NCBI GenBank assembly: GCA_050945275.1
Contig: JBMNSQ010000024.1
Coordinates: forward strand, 1-17,833
Length of the DNA: 17,833 bases
DNA from: JAAYWY01 sp050945275
GTDB taxonomy: Bacteria; Bacillota; DTU030; DUMP01
Reading direction: 5' to 3'
Shown here: positions 1 to 7,451 of the stretch, piece after piece
Position numbering within the stretch: the first letter of the stretch is position 1
Layout of the letters: every line of letters starts with the position of its first letter
Notes under the pieces: generated by a model
What the model was told of the DNA's origin: nothing
The model's input: the letters and a program-made list of their open reading frames with translations, nothing else
Database searches by the model: none
Translations under genes and position numbers: made by a program

Positions 1-690
1 TATAGCTGGTGGTTATTTTTTCCACCGATCCTAATGGCTATTTTGGCGATTGCCCGGCTGCCGGCACAGTATAATGTTCTTGTAATCCTATTTTGCTCTA
101 CTATAGTGGTAATGGTTGTACAGGGGTTAGGAATTTTAGATATCGGCTATGCGGCTATATTTGGTTACCCAGCAGCTGGTGACACGGAGGCGGCCCGTCT
201 ATTAAGTGGTGGAGGCCTGCTCCCTATAGTCCCAATTTTGGCTACTTTATGTGCGGCGACAGGTTTTAATGGACTTCTAGAGGGGACTGGAATCACAAGG
301 CTGGTTTTATCTCGGTTCATAGAAGATGTGCAGGAACCAACAAAGCTATTAAAACTTACGGTGGCGATAAGTGCGGCTGTTGTAACGATAACCTCCAACC
401 AAGCTGTTTCTATTGTGATTCCAGCACGCATGCTTCGGTATAAACTGCGGGACTCTGGAGCGAGCGAGCTAGCTCTGGCCCGAGCTATCGCTGATTCCGG
501 CGGGGTGCTAGCCGCTGTCGTTCCTTGGAGCACTGCAGCCCTAACACCGGCTTTACTATTAGGTACCAAGGCCCATGCATTCGCCCCGTTCGCAGTGTTT
601 TGCTGGCTGCAGCCTATGGTACAGCTTGCCTTTCTACACCATGGTAGCTACGCACGAAACATTAGTCAGACTTCAGAGACTAATACATAA
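1..690 (+). CDS. nhaC: Na+/H+ antiporter, NhaC family (3' part only)
   Basis: The frame is open from base 1 and runs 229 codons to TAA, so the gene begins upstream of the window. The ATG at 34 is internal. NhaC proteins are inner-membrane antiporters exchanging Na+ (or organic substrates such as malate/lactate in relatives) for H+. The visible part has several hydrophobic spans and a family-typical stretch: GGGLLPIVP (about residues 70-78), then TSNQAVSIVIPARML, then a DSGG-x(5)-VVPWST block, which matches the conserved TSNQ...P.RM...DSG...PW pattern of NhaC C-terminal halves. The tail after the last span is short and polar. The gene ends 179 bases before the tRNA-Gln gene. Substrate specificity cannot be judged from this half. 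The family call is solid, the exact substrate is inference. Confidence 0.82.
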   Translation, partial: YSWWLFFPPILMAILAIARLPAQYNVLVILFCSTIVVMVVQGLGILDIGYAAIFGYPAAGDTEAARLLSGGGLLPIVPILATLCAATGFNGLLEGTGITRLVLSRFIEDVQEPTKLLKLTVAISAAVVTITSNQAVSIVIPARMLRYKLRDSGASELALARAIADSGGVLAAVVPWSTAALTPALLLGTKAHAFAPFAVFCWLQPMVQLAFLHHGSYARNISQTSETNT

Positions 691-823
691 CACATAACTT
701 ATAATTGAGTTGGGTTCTATATTGTTCGGCGGCTACCCAAAACCCTTTTTATAAGGCGTAGTTAAGCTTGCCATGGAACTTACTTCAAAAGCCGGCAATA
801 GCTAGCCGCTCGCCCTCTTTTTC

Positions 824-852
824 TTGACTCAAGAACAGCTTTATGATACCAT
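824..852 (+). promoter_or_regulatory. Sigma-A type promoter of tRNA-Gln
   Basis: TTGACT (824-829) is followed by a 17-base spacer and TACCAT (847-852). The -35 matches consensus in 5 of 6 bases and the -10 in 4 of 6. Transcription would start near 859, ten bases before the mature tRNA 5' end. The stretch 691-823 holds no gene. It has a weak TTGGGT/ACCCAA inverted repeat (709-714 with 735-740) shortly before a T run, possibly an antiporter gene terminator. Confidence 0.6.
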
Positions 853-868
853 ACAAATGTCAAGGCGC

Positions 869-942
869 TGCGGGATGGTGTAGCGGTAGCACACGTGACT
901 CTGGATCATGTAGCCTAGGTTCGAGCCCTAGTCCCGCAGCCA
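869..942 (+). tRNA. trnQ: tRNA-Gln (anticodon CTG)
   Basis: The cloverleaf can be folded by hand. The acceptor TGCGGGA pairs with TCCCGCA, followed by discriminator G and a genomically encoded CCA. The D stem GTG/CAC encloses an AGCGGTAG-type loop. The anticodon stem CGTGA/TCATG (one G-T pair) carries loop CTCTGGA with anticodon CTG at 901-903, which reads CAG (Gln). The T stem CTAGG/CCTAG encloses TTCGAGC. It is a single tRNA gene with its own promoter and a terminator 17 bases downstream, not part of a cluster. Confidence 0.95.
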
Positions 943-958
943 AGTGATGCAATTAAAG

Positions 959-984
959 GCTCCGCTGCTTAGCGGGGCTTTTTT
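959..984 (+). terminator. Intrinsic terminator after tRNA-Gln
   Basis: GCTCCGCT (959-966) pairs with AGCGGGGC (971-978) across a 4-base loop, with one G-T pair, and is followed directly by six T. This is a classic Rho-independent terminator. The following bases up to about 1074 hold nothing I can recognise. Confidence 0.9.
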
Positions 985-1074
985 GAGTTGAATTTTGACC
1001 TTAAAATATTAGTATTTAGTTTTACATAGGAGACCTATTTTAAGTGTCCTTGTATAGCAGTGATATTTTACTAA

Positions 1075-1139
1075 TTACACCGGTAGGTGTAAGCGTCACA
1101 TTAGCCCGTCTTTCTTGCAAGGCGGGCTAATGTGACGCT
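1075..1139 (-). terminator. Tandem hairpins ending the 1138-2568 gene
   Basis: Arms at 1092-1110 and 1121-1139 are complementary over 19 positions, with a single G-T pair near the loop and a 10-base loop. A second hairpin, TTACACC/GGTGTAA (1075-1081 with 1086-1092), abuts it. Reading on the minus strand, the long hairpin starts inside the TAG stop codon of the gene. No T run follows either hairpin in either direction, so it is a terminator or 3'-end stabiliser of unusual form rather than a textbook intrinsic terminator. Confidence 0.6.
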
Positions 1140-2568
1140 AGAAACCCTGTTTGACGTGCAATTCTTTTATCCGGTCCTTTATTATCACGTAGTTTTGGAA
1201 TTGTACGCTTCGTTCCTCCAACGGTAAATGGGATGACTTGTGAGAGAGGTAGTCCTTTTCGCGGAAGGGAAATTTCGACTCATAATAATTTTCTAGTTTA
1301 CGGTAGTACTTAAGCGCCTCTTGATGCTCGTTGTATTGGTAAAAGTATCGGGCAACCTGGGACACAAGGTTGTATTTTTTTGCTACATCATTGACTTGAA
1401 ACCCGGGTAGTCCTTCTTCGAGGCAGAGCCTTTTCAGTAAAGCAACCTTCTCGCTAACGCTCATATCTGTTACAAGTTTTTTAATATCTTGTTTTCGCTG
1501 GGAGCTACCTTTGATGGGATTGTATGGGATGCTAAAAAACTCTTCGAGACTCATCTTCCCCTTGAATGGTGGATTAGCAAAGTCTTGGAGTCTTTGCGCT
1601 GCCTTCCAGTTTCCGGCACGCTGGTAGGCTGAAATTAGAGGTTTATAAAAATAATACAACGTCAGAGGCTTTTCATCAATTAGAGATTCCAATGATAATA
1701 ATTCGATATATAATCCAGGTATAGCCTGGAGGTCTTTACTTTCTTCCGCTTTTTTTATTTGGCTGATAAGGGTCCGCTTAAGAGAATCTTTACCTGCAAA
1801 CCCTCCGCCAGCTTCAGCTAATAATTTTGTGGCATTGTAATATTCTTGATTCGATAATGCGTGCTTAGCTCTTGCCCTCAAGGAAAAACATTTTTTGGCC
1901 TCCCACAGGCCATATGCTACGTAACGGCCAACATTCTCGTAATGATAATGGTCATCATTCATGATGTTGAATAGTGAAGTTTCATTAAAGTAGACCCTTA
2001 AATAACTAAAAAGTTTACCCCATAAAATATAATCTTCGAAGGTGCGAATTATGCTTACGGTTGTCGATTTGCCGGTGCTAACTTGGGTGCACTTGATTTT
2101 GTGTAAATATGTAAGATTTTTTAATAGTAATGATACCACTTCCCGGTTTTCAGCTTCCTCTGGGAATAGATAAAGACCATCATGGGTTATCATTGCTTCC
2201 TTAATTAAGGGGTTAGTGACCAGGTTATTGATAACTTCTAGTTCCCGGTGTATGGGCAGGTTCTTAGTAATAAACTCCTGCAGTTCCTGTAGAGATAGTT
2301 GAGAAATACCCTGGAAATATTGGGTATCTTCTTCCAATAGCCTAACATTTACCCCATATGTTCTCCCTCGAGAGTCCGTTTTTAGTTCGAGGGTGATATA
2401 ATCGCCTTCTTTAAGCCCAGTTGACCATGGTCTGTTTTTTAAGGTGATGTTCTTGGCGCTGATAAAAATATTGTCTATGTTGTGTCCGGCGGCGAACCCA
2501 TAGTCTATTTTAGTTTTCTTGTGTTTGTTATAGCCGCCATACCATATTACTTTGGCAAGATATTTCAT
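1138..2568 (-). CDS. Cold-shock-like OB domain protein with helical/TPR-like repeats
   Basis: The protein has 476 residues. Residues about 3-77 look like a cold-shock (CSD/OB-fold) domain: a DYGFAA segment corresponds to RNP1 (GYGFI), NIFISAKNI to RNP2 (VFVHFSAI), then an LKEGDYITLEL strand and a closing GVNVRLL strand. This suggests single-strand nucleic acid binding. The rest is helical, and near residues 408-433 the segment YFYQYNEHQEALKYYRKLE has the spacing of a TPR helix pair. A segment near 305-330 is similar. I recognise no catalytic motif. The ATG start is supported by AGGAGG eight bases upstream. The gene is monocistronic, is visibly more AT-rich than the catabolic genes downstream, and lies between a tRNA-Gln gene and a tRNA-like fragment, which hints at acquisition by transfer. 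The function is unknown. RNA binding and protein-protein contact are inference from the folds. Confidence 0.8.
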   Translation of the reverse strand: MKYLAKVIWYGGYNKHKKTKIDYGFAAGHNIDNIFISAKNITLKNRPWSTGLKEGDYITLELKTDSRGRTYGVNVRLLEEDTQYFQGISQLSLQELQEFITKNLPIHRELEVINNLVTNPLIKEAMITHDGLYLFPEEAENREVVSLLLKNLTYLHKIKCTQVSTGKSTTVSIIRTFEDYILWGKLFSYLRVYFNETSLFNIMNDDHYHYENVGRYVAYGLWEAKKCFSLRARAKHALSNQEYYNATKLLAEAGGGFAGKDSLKRTLISQIKKAEESKDLQAIPGLYIELLSLESLIDEKPLTLYYFYKPLISAYQRAGNWKAAQRLQDFANPPFKGKMSLEEFFSIPYNPIKGSSQRKQDIKKLVTDMSVSEKVALLKRLCLEEGLPGFQVNDVAKKYNLVSQVARYFYQYNEHQEALKYYRKLENYYESKFPFREKDYLSHKSSHLPLEERSVQFQNYVIIKDRIKELHVKQGF

Positions 2569-2911
2569 TTACGATATCCTCCTAAATAGTGCCGGGATTG
2601 TTTTCTTTTTTATTGGAGCCACCCTAGAGTAGTCTATCATTTATAAAGGCATTTGCAGAGTGGCCAAGAAACAAGGTTTTTACTAGCGTAGAAATTACGC
2701 TAGCTATGGCAGGAACAACAGTGCTTTGCCAAGAAAGATCACTTAATGGAAGTCGCAATAAGATTGGCTTCTTTCAATCCGATTTAACTATAAGTGGATA
2801 CCAAGGTAGCGCATGGGTAGCACATGTAGCATGGGAACTTCGATTCGAAGAGATGGATTAGGATCAGGTCATTTTACCTTTAGCAAATGAAATACAGAAA
2901 GGGGATATCAG
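2569..2911. other. Intergenic region between divergent genes
   Basis: This stretch of 343 bases lies between the divergently transcribed OB/TPR gene and dpaL and has no credible ORF. It contains the OB/TPR gene's ribosome binding site next to 2569, a perfect hairpin CTAGCGTA/TACGCTAG (2683-2690 with 2696-2703, 5-base loop), a tRNA-like fragment at about 2801-2850, and the dpaL ribosome binding site (AAAGGGG, 2898-2904). No convincing -35/-10 pair stands out for either gene. Confidence 0.6.
2801..2850 (+). pseudogene. Possible degraded tRNA-Gln-like fragment
   Basis: The 12-mer at 2816-2827 (GGTAGCACATGT) matches the D-arm/anticodon-stem region of the tRNA-Gln at 885-896 in 11 of 12 positions. 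The following CATGTAGC (2823-2830) equals tRNA bases 907-914. A TTCGATT heptamer fitting the T-loop consensus TTCRANY follows at about 2839. There is no anticodon arm, no acceptor pairing and no proper T stem, so this is not a functional tRNA. It could be a deleted and decayed copy, or chance similarity to common tRNA motifs. Confidence 0.3.
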
Positions 2912-4150
2912 GTGATTATTACAGTGGACAAATTAGGGCTCAGGGCAATTGCAGATACGGATGTGAGGCGCTGCGCAAAGAAAAAAGATCTGCTAGATTT
3001 TCTTGATCGGGATACAGTGAATCTTGTCCGGGAATTTCATCAGTCTTTACCAGGTTACAAACCCACTCCCCTGGCCAACTTGGCAAACTTGGCCCGAGAG
3101 CTGGGTGTAGGGCATATTTATGTTAAGGATGAGTCGGCCCGCTTCGGACTTAATGCGTTTAAGGTATTGGGAAGCTCTTATGCTATGGGCAAGTTTATTT
3201 GCCACCAGTTAGGGCTAGATGAGAAGATGATAACATTTGATTACTTTTGCTCAGACGACGTACGGGAGAAGTTGGGTCAGATAACTTTTGCTACTGCCAC
3301 CGATGGTAACCATGGCCGTGGTGTGGCGTGGACGGCGCAGCAACTGGGGCAACGGGCAGTGGTGTACTTACCAAAAGGAGTCGCTCGGCGGCGGGTAGAA
3401 GCGATAGAAGAAACCGGGGCAACGGCTGTAGTTACAGATGTTAATTATGATGATACTGTCCGTCTAGCTAAAGATGCGGCTGAAAAAAACGGCTGGTATA
3501 TGATACAAGATACTGCCTGGGAAGGGTATGAAGAAATACCGCGCTGGATCATGCAAGGATACACCACCATAGCGATGGAGGTTGATGAACAGCTGGAAGC
3601 TGCCGGGCTTCCACGACCGACCCATGTATTTTTGCAGGCCGGCGTGGGTTCATTTGCCAGTACCATTCTAGGTTATTTCGTCAACCGCTATCAGGATCAG
3701 TACCCCAAAACTATAGTGATGGAGCCAGAAAAGGCGGCATGTATTTTTGAATCGGCCTTAGCCGGTGATGGGACTCCTCGGCAGGTAGTGGGGGATCTGG
3801 ACACCATCATGGCCGGGTTGTCTTGTGGAGAGCCAAGTCCTGTTGCCTGGGATATTTTACGTTCCTTTGCTGATGGATATATCGTGTGCCCGGATTATGT
3901 AGCGGCCCAAGGGATTCGTATTTTGGCCAATCCCCTGGGAGATGACGACCATGTGGTGGCCGGCGAATCCGGCTCGGTGGGCATTGGGCTTCTTTATTTG
4001 TTAGCTAAACAGGTGGATTGTGTTGAACTAAAGCAAAAGATGGGGTTAGATGAGCAGTCCAGCGTTCTTTTTGTTAGTACCGAGGGGGATACAGACCCAG
4101 TGAATTATCGCCAAATCCTATGGGACGGCAAATATCCGCTGCTGAAGTAA
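2912..4150 (+). CDS. dpaL: Diaminopropionate ammonia-lyase (PLP enzyme)
   Basis: The protein has 412 residues, close to the usual length of about 400. It is a fold-type II PLP enzyme splitting 2,3-diaminopropionate into pyruvate and two ammonia, accepting both D and L isomers in characterised homologues (E. coli YgeX). Lys84 in GLNAFKVLGS is the expected Schiff-base lysine. Asp131 in the ATDGNHGRG motif corresponds to the second catalytic acid/base of the family, and the His and Gly residues of that motif help hold the cofactor. The SGSVGIGLL segment near residue 355 is the glycine-rich loop typical of these lyases. The start is GTG with AAAGGGG seven bases upstream. The gene stands alone and converges on the ATPase gene. 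It probably feeds pyruvate and ammonia into central metabolism. No dedicated regulator is adjacent. Confidence 0.93.
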   Translation: MIITVDKLGLRAIADTDVRRCAKKKDLLDFLDRDTVNLVREFHQSLPGYKPTPLANLANLARELGVGHIYVKDESARFGLNAFKVLGSSYAMGKFICHQLGLDEKMITFDYFCSDDVREKLGQITFATATDGNHGRGVAWTAQQLGQRAVVYLPKGVARRRVEAIEETGATAVVTDVNYDDTVRLAKDAAEKNGWYMIQDTAWEGYEEIPRWIMQGYTTIAMEVDEQLEAAGLPRPTHVFLQAGVGSFASTILGYFVNRYQDQYPKTIVMEPEKAACIFESALAGDGTPRQVVGDLDTIMAGLSCGEPSPVAWDILRSFADGYIVCPDYVAAQGIRILANPLGDDDHVVAGESGSVGIGLLYLLAKQVDCVELKQKMGLDEQSSVLFVSTEGDTDPVNYRQILWDGKYPLLK

Positions 4151-4213
4151 ACTACTTGTTAATTAATAACTTGCAAACTACACCTTGTTTTGTGAACCGG
4201 TATTAGGCATTAT

Positions 4214-6937
4214 CTAGGCACGGGCGCTATGGCCGACAGGAGAATGATATTGCCTAGCCGGGAAGAGCACCTTTTTAGTTTCAGCCACGGCTGCTGGTAC
4301 AAGTGCTGCTGGTAAAATCAGCTTCCACATTTGTGGTGTGATAAAGGTGGTATGGAATATAGTTTCTAGAGCAGGAACGTACAGGGTGAGTAGAAACAGA
4401 CCAGCCGACAAACCTGTCCCGAGAAGTAATGTGGTATTGGAGAACAAGCCGAGGCGAAAGACAGTAAGGTCTTCCGACCGGCTGGTGAACGAGCGCAGGA
4501 GTTCGGCTAACACCAGGGTAGTAAAAGCCATGGTACGTGCGGTTTCAATGTTGTACTGGTTAAGGGCCAGAGAGAATACGGCCAGCACGGATGCAGTTAA
4601 AGCGATACTCTGCAGGGCAATACCAGTTTTCATCTTACGGTCGAGTAGGGGCTCTTCAGGTGAGCGTGGTGGACTATTCATAATACCGGGCTCGGCTTGT
4701 TCTACTCCCAGAGCTAAAGCGGGGAAAGCATCGGTTAGGAGATTGAGCCAGAGAAGATGCACTGGCAAAAGCGGTAAAGGTAGACCGAGTAGTTGGGCTA
4801 AGAATATGATAAATACTTCGCCTACGTTGCATGACAGCAGGAAATAGACAAACTTGCGGATGTTGGTGTAAATAACACGGCCCTCTTCTACAGCGTGGAC
4901 AATGCTGGCAAAATTGTCGTCGGTTAAAATCATGTCGGCGGCGCCTTTGGCCACGTCAGTACCGGTAATGCCCATGGCGACACCAATGTCAGCCCGTTTG
5001 AGGGCCGGGGCGTCGTTAACTCCGTCACCGGTGACAGCTACTATATGGCCTTGTTCTTGCAATGCTTGGACAATGGCGCTTTTGTGTTCAGGGGCTACCC
5101 GTGCATAGATGTTGACGGACTTTACTTTCTCGTTAAATTCTTCGGGTGTAAGTTCATCTAACTCACCACCGGTCAGGACACCAGCGCTGCCCGTTAGGCC
5201 CAGCTCTTGGCCAATGGCGTAAGCCGTAGTTGGATGATCGCCGGTAATCATAACAGTACGAATTCCTGCCTGGCGGCATTCTTGCACAGCTGGCTTAGTT
5301 TCTTCGCGAAGCGGGTCCTTTAGCCCGGCTAAGCCAAGAAAAACTAGCTCTTCTTCCACTGCTCCCAGATTGTCTTGTGGTGGGAGGGCAGGCAGTCGGC
5401 GATAAGCCAGGGCCAAGACGCGCAAGGCCTGCTTGGCCAAGAAAGCGTTTTGTTCTTTGACTTCTTCTGTCAGCTCCGGGGTTAATGCTACTTCCTGGCC
5501 ATCCAGGAGTAGGCGCTGGGAACGATTAAGGACTATATCGGGAGCACCTTTTGTTAGTACCAGATAGCTGCCGTCAGAGGCGGGATGAATGGTGCTCATG
5601 AGCTTGCGACGCGAATCGAACGGGACTTCGGTTACGCGGGGGAGTTTCTGCTGTATGCTTTCCGCGGTAAAACCGCCTTTAGCCGCTAGACCCAGTAGGG
5701 CACCCTCAGTGGGATCGCCCACTAGTTCCACTTGGTCCTTAGCGTTTTCTATTTTAGCATCGTTGCACAGTGCCGCTGCCATAAGGGTTAGTTTCAGTTC
5801 AGGAACAGACGTAGCGTCGATGGGGTTCTCCTCTAGGAAAATACTGCCGTCTCCCGTATACGCTGCACCTGATACCTGATACATTTTCCTGCCCGTCCAG
5901 AGAGACACGGCGGCCATTTTATTTTGGGTTAACGTGCCGGTCTTATCTGTACAGATAACAGTGGTAGATCCCAGGGTCTCCACGGCATGTAGTTTCTTGA
6001 CGATGGCGTTTGTTGCTACCATTCGCTGCATGCCTAGAGCCAGTACAATGGTGACTACGGCCGGTAGCCCCTCGGGGATAGCGGCTACCGCGAGGCTTAC
6101 GGCGACCAAGAACATTTCCAGCAGGTAAGCTCCGGTATGTTCTCCTTTCATAACCCCCGTCAAAAATACAATTCCACAGACGGCCAAGGTAACGGTACCC
6201 AGTGTCTTACCTAAGGCGTTAAGGCGGTCTTGCAGTGGTGTAGTACCTTCGCCCGCATCAGCCAATAAACCGGCAATGCGGCCCATTTCGGTACTCATGC
6301 CAGTGGTTACTGCCAGGCCACGGCCTCGCCCGTAGACCACGGTGGTTCCCATATAAGCCATGTTTACGCGATCGGCCAGGGGAATCTTTTCTGCCAATGC
6401 CGACTTAGCGTCTTTTTCTACTGGCACGGACTCGCCAGTGAGGGCGGCTTCTTCCACTTTGAGGCTGGCTGTTTCGCTGAGACGTACATCGCATGGCAGC
6501 ACTGTGCCTGTTTCCAGGAGCACCACATCGCCGGGGACAATCTCTTTTGCTGGAATGGTTATCGTTTGGCCGTTTCTTATTACCGCTGCCCGCGGAGCTG
6601 CCATTTGCTTAAGGGCTTTAAGGGCTTTTTCAGCTTTGCCTTCTTGTACCAAACCCAAAATGGCGTTGACAACAACAATGAGGAAAATTAAGATAGCGTC
6701 GGTGCGCTCACCCACCACAAAGGAAACAGCTCCGGCTGCCAGCAAAATGAGTACCAGAAAATCTTGAAACTGGGCCAATACTTTGCGCCATAGCGGCATC
6801 CCTTCTTCGCCTTTAAGTTCGTTCGGGCCATGCTGCTTAAGGCGTAGAGCTGCTTCTTGAGCTGTTAACCCTTGCTCTAGGCTGGTATTTAGTTCCGCAG
6901 CCGCTTTGGTTGGGGATAAGTTATGCCAGGATTGCAA
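4214..6937 (-). CDS. Calcium-transporting P-type ATPase (P2A, SERCA/PMR1-like)
   Basis: The protein has 907 residues, the full length of the family. It pumps divalent cations (Ca2+, possibly Mn2+) out across the membrane at the cost of ATP. Seen in order: N-terminal cation-ATPase domain, actuator TGES (167-170), M4 with IPEGLP (Glu289), phosphorylation motif DKTGTLT (Asp331), nucleotide-binding KGAPD (about 463), hinge TGDGVNDAP (636-644), then six C-terminal helices. The Ca2+ ligands of SERCA all have counterparts: Glu289 (M4), Asn704 and Glu707 (M5), Asn732, Thr735 and Asp736 (M6) and Glu812 (M8). This supports two Ca2+ sites rather than the single site of PMR1-like pumps. The start is TTG with GGAGGG about eight bases upstream. 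It may share control with the upstream Mn-riboswitch/YHS/TetR block on the same strand, although 537 bases and a hairpin separate them. Ca2+ versus Mn2+ preference is not decidable from sequence alone. Confidence 0.93.
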   Translation of the reverse strand: MQSWHNLSPTKAAAELNTSLEQGLTAQEAALRLKQHGPNELKGEEGMPLWRKVLAQFQDFLVLILLAAGAVSFVVGERTDAILIFLIVVVNAILGLVQEGKAEKALKALKQMAAPRAAVIRNGQTITIPAKEIVPGDVVLLETGTVLPCDVRLSETASLKVEEAALTGESVPVEKDAKSALAEKIPLADRVNMAYMGTTVVYGRGRGLAVTTGMSTEMGRIAGLLADAGEGTTPLQDRLNALGKTLGTVTLAVCGIVFLTGVMKGEHTGAYLLEMFLVAVSLAVAAIPEGLPAVVTIVLALGMQRMVATNAIVKKLHAVETLGSTTVICTDKTGTLTQNKMAAVSLWTGRKMYQVSGAAYTGDGSIFLEENPIDATSVPELKLTLMAAALCNDAKIENAKDQVELVGDPTEGALLGLAAKGGFTAESIQQKLPRVTEVPFDSRRKLMSTIHPASDGSYLVLTKGAPDIVLNRSQRLLLDGQEVALTPELTEEVKEQNAFLAKQALRVLALAYRRLPALPPQDNLGAVEEELVFLGLAGLKDPLREETKPAVQECRQAGIRTVMITGDHPTTAYAIGQELGLTGSAGVLTGGELDELTPEEFNEKVKSVNIYARVAPEHKSAIVQALQEQGHIVAVTGDGVNDAPALKRADIGVAMGITGTDVAKGAADMILTDDNFASIVHAVEEGRVIYTNIRKFVYFLLSCNVGEVFIIFLAQLLGLPLPLLPVHLLWLNLLTDAFPALALGVEQAEPGIMNSPPRSPEEPLLDRKMKTGIALQSIALTASVLAVFSLALNQYNIETARTMAFTTLVLAELLRSFTSRSEDLTVFRLGLFSNTTLLLGTGLSAGLFLLTLYVPALETIFHTTFITPQMWKLILPAALVPAAVAETKKVLFPARQYHSPVGHSARA

Positions 6938-6964
6938 CAGATACCCTCCTCATTAATTAGCACC

Positions 6965-6982
6965 AGATTAGAACTCTAATCT
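6965..6982. promoter_or_regulatory. Perfect dyad, candidate TetR-type operator of the ATPase gene
   Basis: AGATTAGA-AC-TCTAATCT is a perfect dyad with 8-bp half-sites and a 2-base centre, located 28-45 bases upstream of the ATPase TTG start and just outside its ribosome binding site. Size and symmetry fit TetR-family operators, and a TetR-family gene lies about 500 bases away on the same strand. The link is inference. I found no second copy in front of the tetR or YHS genes. Confidence 0.4.
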
Positions 6983-7011
6983 AATGTCCTAAAAGTTTTT
7001 TACTATCCCCG

Positions 7012-7033
7012 AAATAAGACACTATCGCTTGTC
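7012..7033 (+). repeat. Short element repeated at 17694-17715
   Basis: These 22 bases match 17694-17715 at 18 positions, sharing the core GACAyTATCGCTT. At the far copy a related TGGGGACATTTTCC motif lies just upstream (17671-17684). Repeated GACATT-type blocks are reminiscent of the multiple terminal repeats of IS21-family elements, from memory. No transposase is present, so at most these are relics of element ends. Confidence 0.3.
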
Positions 7034-7081
7034 ATATCAAATATGTGCCTTACTAAAATACAAAAATAATTAATGCTGTCC

Positions 7082-7227
7082 CTATATAACCGGTAAACAG
7101 ATTCCTTCAAAGTGAGACATCATGGCAACAGCCAGAATCAAACCTGAGCTCATAAGAGCAATTCCACCTAATATCCCACAAGAACAGCCTCTTTTCTAAC
7201 ATTGGCAGTGCTTCCCATCTCTGACAT
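7082..7227 (-). pseudogene. Possible frameshifted small membrane-protein gene
   Basis: On the minus strand a reading starting MSEMGSTANVRKEAV ends at TAG after 19 codons. One frame over, a hydrophobic stretch continues directly as LGGIALMSSGLILAVAMM and stops at 7082. Joined by a one- or two-base shift near 7170, the two make a protein of about 47 residues with one membrane helix. There is no clear ribosome binding site, and no homologue is recognised. It may be chance. Confidence 0.2.
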
Positions 7228-7285
7228 AAACGGTACTGCACAGGTGAGGTTATATACTGCAGTACGGCGGCGCTCAATTTTTTTG

Positions 7286-7318
7286 CAAACAATGACATAA
7301 GAAGCATGTCATTGTTTG
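7286..7318. repeat. 13-bp perfect hairpin
   Basis: CAAACAATGACAT (7286-7298) is perfectly complementary to ATGTCATTGTTTG (7306-7318), with a 7-base loop. It is not followed by T residues in either direction (a T run precedes it on the + strand), so it is not a standard terminator. It may be a protein-binding dyad or an element remnant. Confidence 0.55.
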
Positions 7319-7414
7319 AGTTATATGCCCGGGAAAATTTTACCCTTAACTGCTATTTGTACCATTATCAGCCATTATTACTACTGCTTTATTCTAAAAG
7401 GATTTCTCCATAAT

Positions 7415-7451
7415 ATAAAGAGGACAAGCTCCCTGCACTTGTCCTCTTTAT
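7415..7451 (-). terminator. Hairpin downstream of the TetR-family gene
   Basis: A 14-bp perfect stem (7415-7428 with 7438-7451) and 9-base loop lies 24 bases past the stop of the TetR gene. On the minus strand the stem itself ends in CTTTAT and the following bases are AT-rich, a modest U tract. It probably ends the riboswitch/YHS/TetR transcript before the ATPase gene, at least in part. Confidence 0.65.

Noticed and set aside
2640..2911. Riboswitch or T-box leader before dpaL
   Set aside because: I looked for T-box and glycine-aptamer signatures and found none. Only a short hairpin and a tRNA-like fragment are present.
4338..6767. Several + strand ORFs of 64-169 codons inside the ATPase gene
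   Set aside because: All are antisense to an intact P-type ATPase whose motifs fix the real frame. Their translations are rich in Arg/Ser/Thr and have no domains.
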